Part shown: piece after piece, positions 1 to 7,612 of the stretch
Numbering within the stretch: position 1 is the first letter of the stretch
How the letters are laid out: each line of letters opens with the position of its first letter
Virus record (IMG/VR): IMGVR_UViG_3300001815_000026
Span: 1 to 38,877 of that record
DNA from: a virus
Strand: one strand, 5' to 3'
DNA length: 38,877 nucleotides
Notes under the pieces: generated by a model
What the model saw: only the letters and a program-made list of their open reading frames with translations
What the model was told of the DNA's origin: nothing
The model's database searches: none
Translations under genes and position numbers: made by a program

Positions 1-99
1 CAACAACCGCGGCTCCTGTTCGTGTTACTGCCCACCCCCCCCTACATGCAGCTACATGTCATCAGGGGGTTGCACTGGCCGCTTGGTGGTCACCGCTCA
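1..99. other. Left-end stretch with no supported gene
   Basis: No convincing gene is seen here. On the minus strand a 12-codon frame (62-100) starts with an ATG that overlaps the stop of the gene at 100-702 (TAATG) behind a GGAGGGG ribosome binding site, but it is too short to call. An AGGAG six bases before a TTG at 6-4 could open a gene that continues beyond the window. No repeat shared with the right end was noticed. Confidence 0.4.
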
Positions 100-702
100 T
101 TATAGCCCCTCCGGATGTATGTCCGCCATCTCGCGCAGCGCCTTGGTGAGCGACTGGATCTGCCTGTTGAGGTCTCCGTCGAGCATGTGCAATCTATCGC
201 CGAGCTTGACCATCTCATCCTCCAGCACTGCCACACGCTCGAACAGCGACGCGGTGACGGCGATGGCGCCGGGGCTCGGTTGGTCGCGCAGGTGTGGGCA
301 TGGGTCGCCGTGGTCGGCCCACAGTAGCGAGTCTGAGAGTTCGCGGACCACCGGCCTCGCGTGTCCCTCCCCATGCTCTGCCATCCACTCGCGCACGATG
401 CGCAGTTGTCTTGATAGGTCGGCGCTGTGCTCCTGCTCCTGCTGTAGCCTGGATTCCAGATCGTTGCGGGTCTGGATATGGGCTTCGCGAGCCCGTTCGA
501 ACTGCTCCTGCTCCTGCTGTAGCCTGGCCTTGGCCCTATCGAGCCACTCTCCCGCCTGGTGCAGGTCTGACTCGGCGATGGCCTGTGCATCCCATAGGTC
601 GCGCAGCTCGCCGCACACGTCCTCCCAGGCCGAATCAGCACCACGCGACGAATGCTCGATTCTCCACTCCAGTCGTTCTCGCCTGCTCATCTCATTGGTC
701 AT
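100..702 (-). CDS. Coiled-coil protein of unknown function
   Basis: The product is 200 residues, acidic and very rich in Glu, Gln, Arg and Leu. Residues about 45-105 contain two near-identical RLQQEQE stretches and read as a long coiled coil. A second helical stretch rich in Leu, Asp and Arg occupies about 150-195. No catalytic motif is recognised. The start is the ATG at 702, which overlaps the stop of the upstream gene (ATGA) behind an AGGTGGTGG ribosome binding site. A start eight codons earlier is also possible. It is the last supported gene of the leftward replication-side operon. The function is unknown. Confidence 0.7.
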   Translation of the reverse strand: MTNEMSRRERLEWRIEHSSRGADSAWEDVCGELRDLWDAQAIAESDLHQAGEWLDRAKARLQQEQEQFERAREAHIQTRNDLESRLQQEQEHSADLSRQLRIVREWMAEHGEGHARPVVRELSDSLLWADHGDPCPHLRDQPSPGAIAVTASLFERVAVLEDEMVKLGDRLHMLDGDLNRQIQSLTKALREMADIHPEGL

Positions 703-968
703 TGGTCCACCACCTTTAGTAGGCAAGCCGGAACCACGGTTGCTCCACAGCCGAGCCCGATTAGGAGTAGCTCGGCGACCCCTGGGATATCAACATCAAC
801 CAGCCTGCACGAGTAGACACCGTCGTCCTCATGGAGCGCCAGGCATGGATCATCGTCGCCGGCAAGCGAGCAAGGCAGTTGCCTGCAACACTCTCCACAT
901 CGACTACAAGGCACATCCGTGCCAGCCACCCGCCACTCGCCATCACCAGTCCACCAATTATTGGTCAT
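699..968 (-). CDS. Small cysteine-cluster protein (YkgJ-like)
   Basis: The product is 89 residues. The N-terminal half carries closely spaced cysteines (CSRCGECCRQLPC, then CLAL and SCRL). This resembles the zinc/iron-chelating cysteine cluster of the YkgJ family, though the protein is shorter than the usual family member. A metal-binding role is inferred from the Cys spacing only. The gene overlaps the end of the DUF3987 gene upstream by 11 bases and the coiled-coil gene downstream by 4 bases, so the three are probably co-translated. No phage function is established. Confidence 0.65.
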   Translation of the reverse strand: MTNNWWTGDGEWRVAGTDVPCSRCGECCRQLPCSLAGDDDPCLALHEDDGVYSCRLVDVDIPGVAELLLIGLGCGATVVPACLLKVVDQ

Positions 969-3036
969 CGTTGTCTCCTTTGCCCGCTAACACGTTAGCA
1001 AGCCAATCGCTGTTGTTGTCGTTGTCGTTATCAGTAGCGTTATCGCTATCGGTAACGTTATCACCACCCAGGCCTTTTGTCAGTTTTGTCAGTGACTTTT
1101 TGGCGTGGTCACTTTTGTCAAACCCTCTGTGTGTGGGTCTCAAAAAACATCTATCTATCTTATTAGAATCACTACACTTGCCTATTTCTTGTGCAGATTT
1201 TATGTAAGCTTCACTACTTTTGGACGTGTATTTACCAGTGCCAGATTCCACTGACAGAACTGACAAAAGGTCGGTTTTGGGCTTAACGTTGGTTAACGTT
1301 ACATCATTAGGCCTAACGTTATTTAGCGTTATTACCGTTGAGGGCCTACCACCTGTCGTTATTATCTCTCGGCGACAATGACCGAGCCGCTCCAGGGCGT
1401 TAACGGCGCGGTCGACAGTATCGTTATCCGATAGGCCTGCCCATCCGTTGCGATAGATACCTCGTATCGTGTCGCCGCTGGATACCTCACCGGTCTCGAT
1501 CTTGGCTGCCAGGGCATGCGCTGCGACTATCTCAGGCGCTACTGTGCGCGCGTGGAGCCGGTCAACGTGCTGCTCGAGGTACTCACACCAGGCGATGGCC
1601 AGGCGCGCGCAGTCGGCTGTGATCCGGATGTACTCGCCGGGCTCCTGCGCCGGGGCGCCACCACCCAGACACCGGTCGATGTCGATTACGGTGTGGAAGA
1701 TCGCCGCAAGGGACGGCGTCAGGCTTCGGTATTTGGCCAAGTGGCCGCACTTAATCGGCTGCTCGTGGAGGTCGCCGCGCCGGATCCGCTGCTCCAGGTT
1801 GGAGCGCCACTCGTCGAAGATCTCCTGGGCCTGGAAGCTGAAAATCATGTCCTTTGGTTTGGTGTGGTCCATGATCTGGTCGACGGCGTCGAAGATCTCG
1901 AACGCGCGCTTTTTGTCGGCGTCAGAGCAGCCAGTTCGACGTGGTGCCCATTCTGGGAGGGTGTCTACGAACACCAGGACTTGCATGCGCTGTAGCAGCC
2001 CGTCGTCGCTCGTGCCATCTGAGACGCCCCGGATCAGCGGTGCGAGCCGGGCTGGCTGGATCGTGCCGTACAGGGCCAGGCAGTTGGCGGGGACGTAGAT
2101 CGTGCCGCGGCCGATCCGGTCGATAGTGCTGGATTTGTCTCCGTCCCAGGCCTCGAGGTAGTATCCTCGGTCTGCCTCGTGGCCCTGTTTGGCCAGCGTG
2201 GCCAGCCATCCGGCGAGCTCGTCGCGCAGGAGTAGCAGGCCTCTGGGGTTGTCGCGCTGGATCTCCTGGAGCTTTTCCAGGCTCGCGTCCTGGACGCTGT
2301 ATCGCCTCACCGAAACCTTGCAATCCTCGATCTCGTCCATGATCCGGCGCAGGTCGTGCGGATCGGCGTCACCTCGGCGCTTCGCCTTTGAGAGCTTCGC
2401 TTCCAGGGCCATGCGCTGCGGTATGGCGTCTGATTCGAGCGCATCGAAGCGCTCACGCTCGCGCTTGATCAGTGGCTCGAGGGGGGCTGTGGCTGCTGCC
2501 AGGGCCGGGGATTTGAGTAGGCCAGGCGGTGCGACGGTGCAGCCCCACAGGTTGGGTATCACGCGCCACGGGTTGCCCGGCTCAGGGGACACGGTGGCGC
2601 CGCGCCCCATGATGGCGCTCAGTGCGACCAGGGCGGGGGCGGCAACGCCGACCAGCGGTGTGCAGAGGTCATCGGCCTCACCTGTGATCCATCCCCTGAG
2701 CGGCTCCGGTATCAACTCGGGCGGTAGCTCTGGCGCCGGTGGAGTCATCGGCGGGAGCGGCTGTTTTTCCGGCCACGGCGGGCTGATATCGGCGGGTGCC
2801 TCGTGATCCTCGTGCGGCGGCGGCTCGTCGTCGGCAGCAAATGGGTCGAGTATGAGGATCCCGTCCAGGCCGAGGTCAACCCGCTCATCGGCGGTCAATC
2901 CGTCGTCTATGGCGCAGATATCGGCGTCGGGCCACATGCGCCGCGCGTGGTGCCAGCTCACGGCGTAGTGCATCGGCTCGGCGAGCTGGCCGCCGACGTG
3001 CGGCAGGAAAATATCCCGGGCGCAGGGTGGTATCAC
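958..3036 (-). CDS. DUF3987-family replication protein (primase/helicase-like)
   Basis: The product is 692 residues. Residues about 100-520 match the DUF3987 (YfjI-like) family of ATPases linked to phage and plasmid replication. A P-loop-like APPGLLKS lies at 169-176 and a Walker B-like LLLLRDELAGW at 267-277. A Pro-rich linker occupies 72-112. The C-terminal 120 residues are polar and Asn/Asp-rich, and their DNA is AT-rich and repeat-bearing (see the candidate origin). The start is a GTG at 3036 that overlaps the upstream stop (GTGA); a weaker alternative is the internal ATG at codon 22. With the SF2 helicase it probably forms the phage replication machinery, since no DNA polymerase is seen. 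The family call is good; the exact activity is inferred. Confidence 0.8.
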   Translation of the reverse strand: MIPPCARDIFLPHVGGQLAEPMHYAVSWHHARRMWPDADICAIDDGLTADERVDLGLDGILILDPFAADDEPPPHEDHEAPADISPPWPEKQPLPPMTPPAPELPPELIPEPLRGWITGEADDLCTPLVGVAAPALVALSAIMGRGATVSPEPGNPWRVIPNLWGCTVAPPGLLKSPALAAATAPLEPLIKRERERFDALESDAIPQRMALEAKLSKAKRRGDADPHDLRRIMDEIEDCKVSVRRYSVQDASLEKLQEIQRDNPRGLLLLRDELAGWLATLAKQGHEADRGYYLEAWDGDKSSTIDRIGRGTIYVPANCLALYGTIQPARLAPLIRGVSDGTSDDGLLQRMQVLVFVDTLPEWAPRRTGCSDADKKRAFEIFDAVDQIMDHTKPKDMIFSFQAQEIFDEWRSNLEQRIRRGDLHEQPIKCGHLAKYRSLTPSLAAIFHTVIDIDRCLGGGAPAQEPGEYIRITADCARLAIAWCEYLEQHVDRLHARTVAPEIVAAHALAAKIETGEVSSGDTIRGIYRNGWAGLSDNDTVDRAVNALERLGHCRREIITTGGRPSTVITLNNVRPNDVTLTNVKPKTDLLSVLSVESGTGKYTSKSSEAYIKSAQEIGKCSDSNKIDRCFLRPTHRGFDKSDHAKKSLTKLTKGLGGDNVTDSDNATDNDNDNNSDWLANVLAGKGDNDDQ
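1023..1340. repeat. Candidate replication origin: TAACGTTA/CGTTATC repeats plus AT-rich island
   Basis: The 3' part of the DUF3987 gene holds a cluster of short repeats. CGTTATC occurs at 1026-1032, 1038-1044 and 1056-1062. TAACGTTA (a palindrome) or its 7/8 match occurs at 1053-1060, 1284-1291, 1294-1301 and 1314-1321, with a TAGCGTTATT variant at 1324-1333. Between the two clusters, 1138-1215 is conspicuously AT-rich against a GC-rich background. Iterons next to an AT-rich stretch inside a replication gene recall lambda-type origins (established for lambdoid phages). That this is an origin is inference. Confidence 0.4.
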
Positions 3037-4196
3037 TGATCGCCGCCTTCGAGTAGTGCGCGGAGAGTTCGTTGAACCATGAACACCGGTTCACTTGGGT
3101 GCAACCGTTGAGCCGAGAGATCGTGTGCGTCCCTAATCCCATCCCTGAGCCGGTCCACCTCAGCCCGTGCGGCGTCGCGCTCGGATTCCGCCACTTCTCT
3201 GGCCATCAACTCCCTTTGCCATCGCTTGTATCTGTCGTCGCGCTGGTCTAGGGCCACATCTAGAGACGAAAAGCCTATGTTTGACTCATCACGTTTCTGC
3301 CGCCACTCCCTGAAAATCCGCTTGCACGCCTTGAGGTAGCGGGCTGCCATTTTCTGGGCCAATGTCAGATCCTGCTCGAGCGCGTCCGCCATTGTGGCCC
3401 ACCCCGCAGCGTCAGCGTCGGCGCCCCCGTATGCGTCCTCCAACTCCGCGATCCGCCTGTGCACCGCCTCCCATTGCTCTGGTAGCGCACACACACCAAA
3501 GTTCTCGCTGGGCTCATCGTGCGCAGGTGGTGACATGGGCGGCTTGCCACAATGACCGCAAACCATAGGGTGAGTCACCCATGGGCAGCTACATGTCTCC
3601 CGTGGCTCCGGCGCACCGTGAATGGGCAAACTAACGACTATCCGTCTGTTCATGCCATCCCTCACCGCCCTAACTACAATGTCCATCTCATGTGGTCTCG
3701 TCCGATAGGTGTCCACCAATAGCCGAGCGGAGTCGAGGAAGAATCTAGCATCACCAGATACAGAGTGTCGGGAGTCGGCAAGCTGCTTTTTCAGCCGCTC
3801 TACTTCAGCGGTAGCGGCAATCAGGTCGTAGCACGCGCTCCCGTAGCACTGTTGCTTCCAGTTCGCGCACCTCTCGCACCTTCCCGGTTCCCCGGCGGTC
3901 TCGAGGCGGTCGGCCATGCGCTCTAGTTGTTCCGGCTTCACTGCGAGGACCCAATTGCCGATCCCGTTTTGGTGGCACTTGTCGTACCTCACTATCTCAC
4001 GCAATTCCCCAGCCACCTCTAGCACGGCATCAGATACGCGGGGGAGGGCTTGCCATGCATTTTTGTAGATCTCGGCATAGTGCAGCGGACACTTCGCGGA
4101 GTCGCACCGCACACTGTCGCCGCCCCTACTGTAGTCCGCGTCATCCCCACAAATCGGACACGGCAACAGTCCGGATTTTCCGGTGGGTTCAGTCAT
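3033..4196 (-). CDS. Zinc-ribbon (Lar-like) N-terminus with long helical region
   Basis: The product is 387 residues. The N-terminus (about 10-50) carries LLPCPICG, a second Cys pair and AWQALP, as in Lar-type restriction-alleviation zinc ribbons. Lar proteins are usually under 100 residues, so this is a much longer composite. More Cys clusters appear near 107-123 and 200-218, and residues about 235-380 are charged and probably coiled coil. The ATG at 4196 is chosen over a GTG one codon earlier because it follows GGAGGA by six bases and makes a TGATG junction with the upstream stop. A restriction-alleviation role is only suggested by the N-terminal match. Confidence 0.6.
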   Translation of the reverse strand: MTEPTGKSGLLPCPICGDDADYSRGGDSVRCDSAKCPLHYAEIYKNAWQALPRVSDAVLEVAGELREIVRYDKCHQNGIGNWVLAVKPEQLERMADRLETAGEPGRCERCANWKQQCYGSACYDLIAATAEVERLKKQLADSRHSVSGDARFFLDSARLLVDTYRTRPHEMDIVVRAVRDGMNRRIVVSLPIHGAPEPRETCSCPWVTHPMVCGHCGKPPMSPPAHDEPSENFGVCALPEQWEAVHRRIAELEDAYGGADADAAGWATMADALEQDLTLAQKMAARYLKACKRIFREWRQKRDESNIGFSSLDVALDQRDDRYKRWQRELMAREVAESERDAARAEVDRLRDGIRDAHDLSAQRLHPSEPVFMVQRTLRALLEGGDQ

Positions 4197-4384
4197 CACT
4201 CATCCTCCAGCGTCTCGCACCAGGACACCCACGTGTCGCCGGTGATGTCGTCGTATTCGACCACGCCAGCACACCCGCAGTCATCGCAAATGATATCCTC
4301 ATCCGGCTGCACCATGCCGTCGCCGTGGTCATACCGCACACCGAGCCCACACACGGGGCACTCGTCCCACACTTCGTCACTCAT
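4196..4384 (-). CDS. Small acidic zinc-ribbon protein
   Basis: The product is 62 residues with two Cys pairs, CPVCG near the N-terminus and CDDCGC in the middle, as in a zinc ribbon. It is very acidic (many Asp and Glu). The start ATG overlaps the preceding stop (ATGA), and its own stop overlaps the next start. It lies in a run of small Cys-pair proteins around the helicase. The function is unknown. Confidence 0.6.
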   Translation of the reverse strand: MSDEVWDECPVCGLGVRYDHGDGMVQPDEDIICDDCGCAGVVEYDDITGDTWVSWCETLEDE

Positions 4385-4701
4385 CCCTCACCGTCCTTTC
4401 GCTGTGGGGAGAGGCGGTCGGCCCAGTAGTTGATTTTGTTGCGCGCATCCAACGCACCAAACCCAGGGCCAAGCAACACAAGCCGTTCGCGCGACGTGTC
4501 CACATTGCTATACTCCCGCATCTCCCTTACTACCCCCTCCACGTCGGGAGCGTGATAGCCCCACTCACAGTCACGCCATTCAGTCGCACACCCGGTGCAC
4601 AGATAGATATCGTCTATGCAGTTTGGCTGTACCCGCGAGGCGTAGCTGCACTCCGCCCCGCACTCGGGACACATGGGGATCTCTGCGCGTGTTAGTTTCA
4701 T
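4381..4701 (-). CDS. Small zinc-ribbon protein
   Basis: The product is 106 residues from an ATG at 4701 that overlaps the helicase stop (ATGA). Cys pairs CPECG, near residue 11, and CTGC, near residue 35, suggest a zinc ribbon. The C-terminal half contains a stretch near NKINYWADRLSP. An upstream in-frame extension in the helicase tail is rejected because it is Arg/Gly-rich shadow sequence without a ribosome binding site. The function is unknown. Confidence 0.6.
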   Translation of the reverse strand: MKLTRAEIPMCPECGAECSYASRVQPNCIDDIYLCTGCATEWRDCEWGYHAPDVEGVVREMREYSNVDTSRERLVLLGPGFGALDARNKINYWADRLSPQRKDGEG

Positions 4702-7094
4702 CTGTCTTGCCCTCCCTCGGCCTCGGCGAGCTCGCGGTACACTTTCGCCCGCGCCCTTGCGCCGTTGGCCAATACTGGGACTCCCCAGTCGCATAGGTCG
4801 ATAATTCGACCGTGTGTTTTCCCCGGCGCCGGACGCAGCACGCGCCCGATCGCCTGCAGCAGTCTCCCCGACCACTTGATCGGCGTCGCCAGTATCGCCG
4901 TGGAAGCCGCGGGCAGATTGAATCCCTCGCCAACGAGCTGAGTCGTGGCCAGGATAACCGGCACCTTGCCCGCCGCGATCTTCGCCTCGGCGTCGCGTCG
5001 CGCAGCCGCGCCGAGCTGCCCATGGAGCATGACGCCGCCGGCAGTGCGCGTGTAGTAGTTGATCATCTCAAGGTGTTCGACTCGGTCGCTCAGCACGAGC
5101 ACGAGCCCGTCGGCGCAGGCGCGCGCCGCTTGGTCGACGATCTGCCTGTTGCGATCGCCATCGGTCACGACAGCGGAGATCACCGCCTGATAATGCTCTG
5201 ACGGGTCAGTGTCGGTGACGAAGTCGGTCCCCACCTGCTCCACCTCGGTGGGCAGCACGTGACCGCTGCGCACGAGGAGCTCCCGCTCCACAGTGGTAGT
5301 CGGGCCGAGCGCCCAGCCGATGGCGTCAGTGAGCCCGTCGCGTCGGTACGGCGTCGCGCTCAGCCCGAGACGATACCGGCATCCGAAGTACTTGAGCGTT
5401 TGCCAGTAGCTGCCCGCTGGTGCCCTGTGGCAGTTATGCACCAGGATGCCGTCGGCAAAGTAGTTGTGCCGGTGTTCCACCTCTAGGTTATAGACAAGAC
5501 CGTCCGGACACAGCCCTCCAAATCGTCCATCACTTCCTGGTTCGTGAATCTCCACACGGTCCACCCGAGACCACGCAAGAAGCGCTCCTTTTTCCGGTCC
5601 TGTTTCTGTCTGCTCAGTGCGCAATGGCTTAGCCCGTCCACCTCCACCGCAACCATTCTCCCGATGTTTGCCACGTCCACCTTGTAGTGAGTTGGGAATC
5701 CTGATCCACGGGGCTTTCCGGTCCTTATAATCACCTCCATGTCCCACATCAGAGCGTCCGCCAGCATCTTCTGCGGGACCGTGGGCCCGCGCCCGTTCCC
5801 TCCTTGGGTAGGTGGCTTGTGGCCCATCTCCTTCAGTCTGGCTGACACTTTCGCGCGGATCTCCGGCCGGTGCATGGGGTTGTTTTTCTTCATTCGTGCC
5901 GATGCATGCTTCTTGTTCATGGCGACCATAGTCTGCCTCGCCCTGTTCGCAAGCCAAGTCTGGGCGCACTCGTCCGAGCAATAGAATGCGCCGCGGCGCG
6001 CCCGATCTAGCCCCTTCTTGCCGCTCAACTCCACCGGCCTTCCGCACTGCTTGCACTCCCCGTGAACTATCTTCCGCCGCTCCCACCTTCGTTGGGCCCT
6101 GCATTCCGGAGAGCAGTACGGGGTCATTGTTGAGTTCCAACTCTTCGGGGTGTACTTCTTCCCGCACACGTCGCAAGTCTTCGGTTTCATCCTGTTTCCT
6201 TTCAATGACGAAATCCCCGGCGCGCAACTCCAGTGCGGGCACATACCCGCGGCGCGTGTACACCGGGTGACCAGGTGTACACACTAGCGCGGATCCGGTG
6301 CGTAGGCAAAGGGATATCAATCTGCTTGGCTGACTGAAGTACGTTTTCGTCACCCTGCGTCGCACAACCGCGCCGGTGGAGTGGTTCACGCACTCGACTC
6401 GATCGCCGACTCTGCGCTGCTCTATCGGCACGCCATCAACCATTGTTCCGGCTGGCACGCACTCGTCGACGACCAGGTGACCGATATCCTCGGCCAGCAC
6501 GTCGGCGCACCTGGCCAGCGAATTGATGATCGCGACGATCACCGGGCTGGTCATGTGCCGGGGCTTGCCGCCGCCGATAGTCCCGGCCTCCACGCCGAGA
6601 AACTGCTCCACGGCGTCGACCCACTGCGCCTGCAACATCCGGTTGTGCACCGTGATCAGCGCGGGCTGTCGTCGCTGCGCGATGGCGTAGCAACCCATGA
6701 CGGTCTTTCCGCTGCCGGTCGGCGCCTCGAGCACGCCGAAGTCGCGCCGGGTCACCTGAGCCAGCGCGGCGAGTTGATACAGTCGCAGGTCGCCGCGGAA
6801 CTTGTAGTCAACCTCGGGCAGCGTCTGCAGTTGCATCTCGACCTCAACGGATTCGCCCGCGCGGTCGGCGGCGGTGATCGCCATCTGCATGCAGCCGCCC
6901 GGGATGGTCAACCCGGTGTCCCCGTGTGTCGTGTAGTATTCGAGCACCTTGGGTATCCCGAACGGCTTTTTACCGGCCTTGACGGCGCCGATGTATCGCG
7001 GATTGGGCAGCGTCAGCGTGGTTTTGATCTCGCGCATGGCGGCAGGGCCGCAGTCGAAGATCTCGATCTCGCCGCTCGTGTGTTCAATCCTCAC
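4698..7094 (-). CDS. SF2 (DEAD/DEAH-type) helicase interrupted by an intein
   Basis: The precursor is 798 residues. The host protein is an SF2 helicase: Walker A EAPTGSGKT (123-131), motif III-like GLSATPYRRDG (577-587) and motif VI QAIGRVLRP (747-755). The Walker B/DEXH motif is cut by an intein. Asp210-Glu211 are followed by intein Cys212, and Cys555-His556 resume the extein, so splicing rebuilds DECH. The intein is 343 residues (212-554) and the spliced helicase would be 455. Before splicing the ATPase site is broken, so activity should depend on splicing. The start is a GTG at 7094 with GGAGG seven bases upstream, overlapping the nuclease gene by 11 bases. The likely role is remodelling or unwinding DNA during phage replication or recombination (UvsW-like). 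Confidence 0.9.
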   Translation of the reverse strand: MRIEHTSGEIEIFDCGPAAMREIKTTLTLPNPRYIGAVKAGKKPFGIPKVLEYYTTHGDTGLTIPGGCMQMAITAADRAGESVEVEMQLQTLPEVDYKFRGDLRLYQLAALAQVTRRDFGVLEAPTGSGKTVMGCYAIAQRRQPALITVHNRMLQAQWVDAVEQFLGVEAGTIGGGKPRHMTSPVIVAIINSLARCADVLAEDIGHLVVDECVPAGTMVDGVPIEQRRVGDRVECVNHSTGAVVRRRVTKTYFSQPSRLISLCLRTGSALVCTPGHPVYTRRGYVPALELRAGDFVIERKQDETEDLRRVREEVHPEELELNNDPVLLSGMQGPTKVGAAEDSSRGVQAVRKAGGVERQEGARSGAPRRILLLGRVRPDLACEQGEADYGRHEQEACIGTNEEKQPHAPAGDPRESVSQTEGDGPQATYPRRERARAHGPAEDAGGRSDVGHGGDYKDRKAPWIRIPNSLQGGRGKHRENGCGGGGRAKPLRTEQTETGPEKGALLAWSRVDRVEIHEPGSDGRFGGLCPDGLVYNLEVEHRHNYFADGILVHNCHRAPAGSYWQTLKYFGCRYRLGLSATPYRRDGLTDAIGWALGPTTTVERELLVRSGHVLPTEVEQVGTDFVTDTDPSEHYQAVISAVVTDGDRNRQIVDQAARACADGLVLVLSDRVEHLEMINYYTRTAGGVMLHGQLGAAARRDAEAKIAAGKVPVILATTQLVGEGFNLPAASTAILATPIKWSGRLLQAIGRVLRPAPGKTHGRIIDLCDWGVPVLANGARARAKVYRELAEAEGGQDR
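5433..6461 (-). mobile_element. Intein in the helicase DECH motif, hosting an out-of-frame endonuclease gene
   Basis: Block A starts at Cys212 (CVPAGTMVDG). Block B is TPGHPVY with the usual His. Block F is VYNLEVEHRHNYF, and block G ends VHN, followed by Cys+1. The splicing parts are about residues 212-300 and 505-554, so it is a mini-intein of roughly 140 residues. The roughly 205 residues between them are Gly/Arg/Glu/Pro-rich with no LAGLIDADG or HNH motif in this frame. That filler is the reading of the endonuclease gene at 5483-6190 in another frame. All nucleophiles and the His-Asn end are present, so splicing is plausible; whether the long filler permits it is unknown. Confidence 0.9.
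5483..6190 (-). CDS. Zinc-finger / NUMOD3 / Vsr-like homing endonuclease nested in the intein
   Basis: The product is 235 residues, read in the +1 frame relative to the surrounding intein. The start ATG at 6190 has AAAGGA six bases upstream, so it has its own ribosome binding site. In order it has two Cys4 fingers (C6, C9, C26, C30 and C46, C49, C71, C75), a NUMOD3-type stretch (NPMHRPEIRAKVSA, about 104-117), and a PD-(D/E)XK domain of the DUF559/Vsr-like type. That domain shows Asp172 (KVDVA), Glu183-Val-Asp185 (VAVEVDGLSH) and a closing WTVWRFTNQEV. This matches the Vsr-like (EDxHD) homing endonucleases known near split inteins and group I introns. It probably cuts the intein-free helicase allele and so spreads the intein. 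Its stop codon lies inside intein block F. Confidence 0.88.
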   Translation of the reverse strand: MKPKTCDVCGKKYTPKSWNSTMTPYCSPECRAQRRWERRKIVHGECKQCGRPVELSGKKGLDRARRGAFYCSDECAQTWLANRARQTMVAMNKKHASARMKKNNPMHRPEIRAKVSARLKEMGHKPPTQGGNGRGPTVPQKMLADALMWDMEVIIRTGKPRGSGFPTHYKVDVANIGRMVAVEVDGLSHCALSRQKQDRKKERFLRGLGWTVWRFTNQEVMDDLEGCVRTVLSIT

Positions 7095-7431
7095 GAAACA
7101 TCCTCCCTAGGACCGCCGCGGCCTCGCGGTCGATCCAGTCATTGGCGCGCATGACGATCACCGGCGGGCGGCGGTCAAGGCGCAGATATAACACTATGGG
7201 CCTGGTATCACCGGCGTCGGCGCTATCTTCCTCGGCCTGCCTGAGCGCAGCCCAGAGGTTGATCCGGGCGCCGTGTTTTGACTCGATCCAGAACGGTGTG
7301 TTCTCCACATCGCAGTAATCGGCGCCGTTGTACTGGTCGCTCGTGGACTTGGCTTTGGGCCACACCCTGCGCATCAGGTCGCGGCAGTACAACTGCCCCC
7401 GCTTGCCCTTTGCTCGGCTGGCTTTACCCAT
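7084..7431 (-). CDS. PD-(D/E)XK nuclease, Holliday-junction-resolvase-like
   Basis: The product is 115 residues. A basic N-terminus (GKASRAKGKRGQLY) is followed by GADYCDVENTPFWIESKHG, which has the Asp...Glu-x-Lys spacing of PD-(D/E)XK nucleases. Next comes an ALRQAEEDS helix and a strand-rich end with PIVLYLRLDRRPPVIVM. The size and order fit small phage resolvase-like nucleases. A role in resolving branched DNA before packaging, next to the helicase, is inferred. The start ATG overlaps the upstream gene by 8 bases. Confidence 0.65.
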   Translation of the reverse strand: MGKASRAKGKRGQLYCRDLMRRVWPKAKSTSDQYNGADYCDVENTPFWIESKHGARINLWAALRQAEEDSADAGDTRPIVLYLRLDRRPPVIVMRANDWIDREAAAVLGRMFRED

Positions 7432-7612
7432 TGGTCATGTGCTCCAAGATGCGCTGACGAAACTCGTCGTCGGTCTCCCAGCGATAGCCGTCCGGCGGCT
7501 GCAGCGCGTAGACGCTGATCTCCGGCGCTGCCTCTCCAGGCTCTAGCTCGATGGCCATCCTACAGTAACCAGGATCCTGCGCCAGCATTGAGAACGTGTA
7601 CTCAGTTGTCAT
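7424..7612 (-). CDS. Hypothetical small protein
   Basis: The product is 62 residues and acidic, with no recognised domain. A Pro/Tyr-rich centre (YALQPPDGYRWETDDEF) is its most distinctive part. The start ATG at 7612 overlaps the upstream stop (ATGA). The longer frame to 7822 is rejected because its first 70 codons are an Arg-rich shadow of the upstream gene. Confidence 0.6.
   Translation of the reverse strand: MTTEYTFSMLAQDPGYCRMAIELEPGEAAPEISVYALQPPDGYRWETDDEFRQRILEHMTNG

Noticed and set aside
62-100. Twelve-codon gene after the coiled-coil gene
   Set aside because: It has a good ribosome binding site and a TAATG junction but is too short to support as a gene.
5433-6461. Split intein with two separate host-gene halves
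   Set aside because: The helicase/intein frame has no stop between its halves, so a single continuous precursor is encoded.
4698-7094. Frameshifted or broken helicase pseudogene
   Set aside because: All helicase motifs are intact in one open frame once the intein is removed, and the intein ends carry the residues needed for splicing.
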